Positions 5,669-7,379 of a stretch of DNA of 7,379 bases are shown here, one piece after another; position 1 is the stretch's first letter, and every line of letters starts with the position of its first letter. The stretch comes from Chryseobacterium gleum (GTDB lineage Bacteria; Bacteroidota; Bacteroidia; UBA10329): assembly GCA_945874195.1 (NCBI GenBank), contig CAMCFW010000099.1, positions 1-7,379 of the forward strand, read 5' to 3'. The translations under genes were made by a program, and so were the position numbers. The notes under the pieces were generated by a model. It ran no database searches, was not told where the DNA came from, and saw nothing but the letters and a program-made list of their open reading frames with translations.

Positions 5669-7379
5669 ATGACACAACAGCACCCCAACGAAGACAAACG
5701 TCTCTTTCTCCTCGATGCCTTTGCGCTGATCTACCGCGCCTATTTCGCCTTTGCCGGCAACCGCGTTGACCGCCACGGAAATCGCTCCAGCGGCTACACC
5801 ATGGTCAATTCCAAGGGCCAGAACACCTCGGCCATTTTCGGATTCACCAACACGCTTTTGGAGCTGTTGGAAAAAGAAAAACCGTCTCATATTGCGGTGG
5901 TCTTCGACATGCCCGGAGGCTCTCACCGCGAGGTGGAATTTACAGAATACAAGGCCAACCGCCAGGCCATGCCTGATGATCTCGCAACCAGCATTCCCTA
6001 CATTCAGGAATTGATTCGCGGGTTTCGGATTCCCGTTCTTGGAGTTGAGGGTTATGAGGCCGATGACGTAATCGGAACCCTTGCAAAAAAGGCCGAGAAA
6101 CATGGCTACACCACCTACATGGTAACTCCCGATAAGGACTACGGTCAACTGGTTTCGGACAAGATTTACATGTACAAGCCGGCCGCCTTAGGCAATGATA
6201 TTGCGGTTTTGGGACCCAAGGAGATATGTGAGAAGTATGGTCTGGCACGACCCGAACAATTGATCGATGTACTGGGCATGTGGGGCGATGCGGTGGACAA
6301 CATTCCCGGTATTCCGGGTGTGGGCGAAAAGACCGCCATCAAGTTCATTCAGGACTACGGATCCATGGAAGGGCTGTACGAACATTTGGACGACCTGAAG
6401 GGCAAGATGAAGGAGAATGTGGAGAACAATCGCGAAAAGGCGATCATGTCCAAGATGCTTGCCACCATCATCACCGATGTTCCGATTGAACTTGACGAGG
6501 AAAAACTCATCATGGAAGATCCCGATAGGGAAGCCTTAGCAACCCTTTTCGCTGAGTTGGAATTCCGGACCATTGCCAAAAAAGTGCTGGGGCAGGAGGT
6601 GGCCATTCAGCCTGCGGCCAAACCCGCCACGGCAAAATCGGCTGCAATGGGCCAGATGGACATGTTTGCCGAGGCAGGAGCCATTGTCGAAACGGTAGAA
6701 AATTCAGGTTATCAGACCATCTCAAGCACCCATCACGACTATCAACTCATCGACACGGCCGAAAAGCGGAAGGCATTGATCTCCGTGCTATCCAAAGCTG
6801 AAACCGTTTGCTTCGACACCGAAACCACAGGTCTTGACACATCGATAGCCGAACTGTTGGGCATTGCCTTTGCCATCGAAAAGGGAAAGGGTTTCTATGT
6901 TCCGATACCTGAAAATGAGGCAGAGGCGAAGGCGGTCTGTGCGGAGTTCCAGCCGATCTTCTCAGACGGGGAAAAGACGCTTGTGGCGCAGAATTTCAAG
7001 TACGACCTGTGCATTTTGCAACGCTACGGCCTGACATTCAGCGCTAAGACGTTTGACACCATGATCGCGCACTACCTGATCAATCCGGACATGCGCCACG
7101 GAATGGATCTGCTGTCGGAAACCTATCTTGGTTACAGGCCCGTTTCCATTACCGAACTCATCGGCAAAAAAGGAAAGGCACAGGGAACGATGAAGGATGT
7201 TCCGTTGGAAGAGGTGAAGGAATACGCGGCCGAAGATGCCGACATAACGCTTCAACTTTATGAGAAATTCAATCCGCTTTTGGACGAATTGGAGGTGCGT
7301 AAACTCTTCAATGAGGTGGAAATGCCGCTCATTCCGGTGCTGAGCGCCATGGAAAGCGAGGGCATTAGACTGGATGTGG
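5669..7379 (+). CDS. polA: DNA polymerase I, N-terminal 570 residues (5'-nuclease and 3'-5' exonuclease domains), 3' end outside window
   Basis: The frame is open from ATG 5669 to the window edge. Pol I fills gaps, removes RNA primers from Okazaki fragments and acts in excision repair. Residues 11-290 form the 5'-nuclease (FEN) domain: LFLLDAFALIYRAYFA with metal ligand D16, VVFDMPGG (D80), EADD (130-133), TPDKD (D155, D157), and the helix-hairpin-helix region GDAVDNIPGIPGVGEKTA with D207, D210 and the GIPGVG loop at 214-219. A flexible Ala/Lys/Pro-rich linker (about 308-345) contains QMDMF (329-333). Residues from about 360 form the 3'-5' exonuclease domain with Exo I DTETTGLD (D383, E385), Exo II QNFKYD (N442, D446) and Exo III YAAEDAD (Y519, D523). 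These residues indicate intact proofreading, unlike Pol I enzymes that have lost it. The polymerase domain is beyond the window. No other start fits better, since LFLLD begins soon after this ATG. Confidence 0.95.
   Translation, partial: MTQQHPNEDKRLFLLDAFALIYRAYFAFAGNRVDRHGNRSSGYTMVNSKGQNTSAIFGFTNTLLELLEKEKPSHIAVVFDMPGGSHREVEFTEYKANRQAMPDDLATSIPYIQELIRGFRIPVLGVEGYEADDVIGTLAKKAEKHGYTTYMVTPDKDYGQLVSDKIYMYKPAALGNDIAVLGPKEICEKYGLARPEQLIDVLGMWGDAVDNIPGIPGVGEKTAIKFIQDYGSMEGLYEHLDDLKGKMKENVENNREKAIMSKMLATIITDVPIELDEEKLIMEDPDREALATLFAELEFRTIAKKVLGQEVAIQPAAKPATAKSAAMGQMDMFAEAGAIVETVENSGYQTISSTHHDYQLIDTAEKRKALISVLSKAETVCFDTETTGLDTSIAELLGIAFAIEKGKGFYVPIPENEAEAKAVCAEFQPIFSDGEKTLVAQNFKYDLCILQRYGLTFSAKTFDTMIAHYLINPDMRHGMDLLSETYLGYRPVSITELIGKKGKAQGTMKDVPLEEVKEYAAEDADITLQLYEKFNPLLDELEVRKLFNEVEMPLIPVLSAMESEGIRLDV
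6653..6667 (+). other. Candidate sliding-clamp-binding pentapeptide in the Pol I linker
   Basis: Residues 329-333 of the polymerase read QMDMF, a close match to the bacterial beta-clamp-binding consensus QL(S/D)LF. They sit in a low-complexity, probably unstructured linker between the 5'-nuclease and 3'-5' exonuclease domains, where such a motif would be accessible. The residues are seen directly; binding is inferred. Confidence 0.4.

Noticed and set aside
5525..6148. 207-codon reverse-strand open frame across the end of the GxxExxY gene, the right repeat arm and the polA start
   Set aside because: It is antisense to two well-supported genes and its translation shows no domain; polA in the + frame has all expected catalytic motifs.
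5669..7379. Frameshift or pseudogene in polA
   Set aside because: Codon-by-codon reading from 5669 to the window end finds no in-frame stop and all 5'-nuclease and 3'-5' exonuclease motifs in order; it is simply cut by the window edge.

Overview
The window reads as chromosomal DNA of a Bacteroidota bacterium, probably of the Flavobacteriia/Flavobacteriales type. The markers are a type IX secretion system (T9SS) type B sorting domain, a PorP/SprF outer-membrane protein, weak Shine-Dalgarno signals and a Bacteroidota-style DNA polymerase I. I cannot resolve genus or species. All genes lie on the + strand, are tightly packed, and no gene-free stretch exceeds 60 bases.

Region 1 (start to 3240) is a three-gene operon with overlapping stop and start codons. 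It encodes the C-terminal part of a histidine-rich, phage tail-collar/tail-fibre-tip-like protein, a 404-residue secreted protein ending in a gliding-motility-type (type B) T9SS sorting domain, and a PorP/SprF-family outer-membrane protein. PorP/SprF proteins are known partners for export or display of type B substrates. The cluster therefore looks like one cell-surface module: a displayed fibre or adhesin, its sorted companion and its membrane partner.

Region 2 (3298-5196) is an intact acetyl-CoA synthetase gene (acs) with all signature motifs.

Region 3 (5191-5666) is the most unusual part. A gene for a small GxxExxY / PD-(D/E)XK-nuclease-fold protein sits between two arms of a perfect 33-base inverted repeat. 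Each arm contains GCGGAT-type hexamers at 9-base spacing, plus a further matching hexamer 4 bases inside. The enclosed gene is about 42% G+C by hand count, against about 52% in sampled acs lines. The left arm contains the stop codon of acs and the right arm ends two bases before the polA start codon. This has the architecture of a compact mobile or self-maintaining cassette squeezed into an intergenic gap, without a recognisable transposase.

Region 4 (5669 to the window end) is the first 570 residues of DNA polymerase I (polA): the complete 5'-nuclease domain, a linker carrying a likely sliding-clamp-binding pentapeptide, and a 3'-5' exonuclease domain with its acidic motifs intact. The polymerase domain lies beyond the window.
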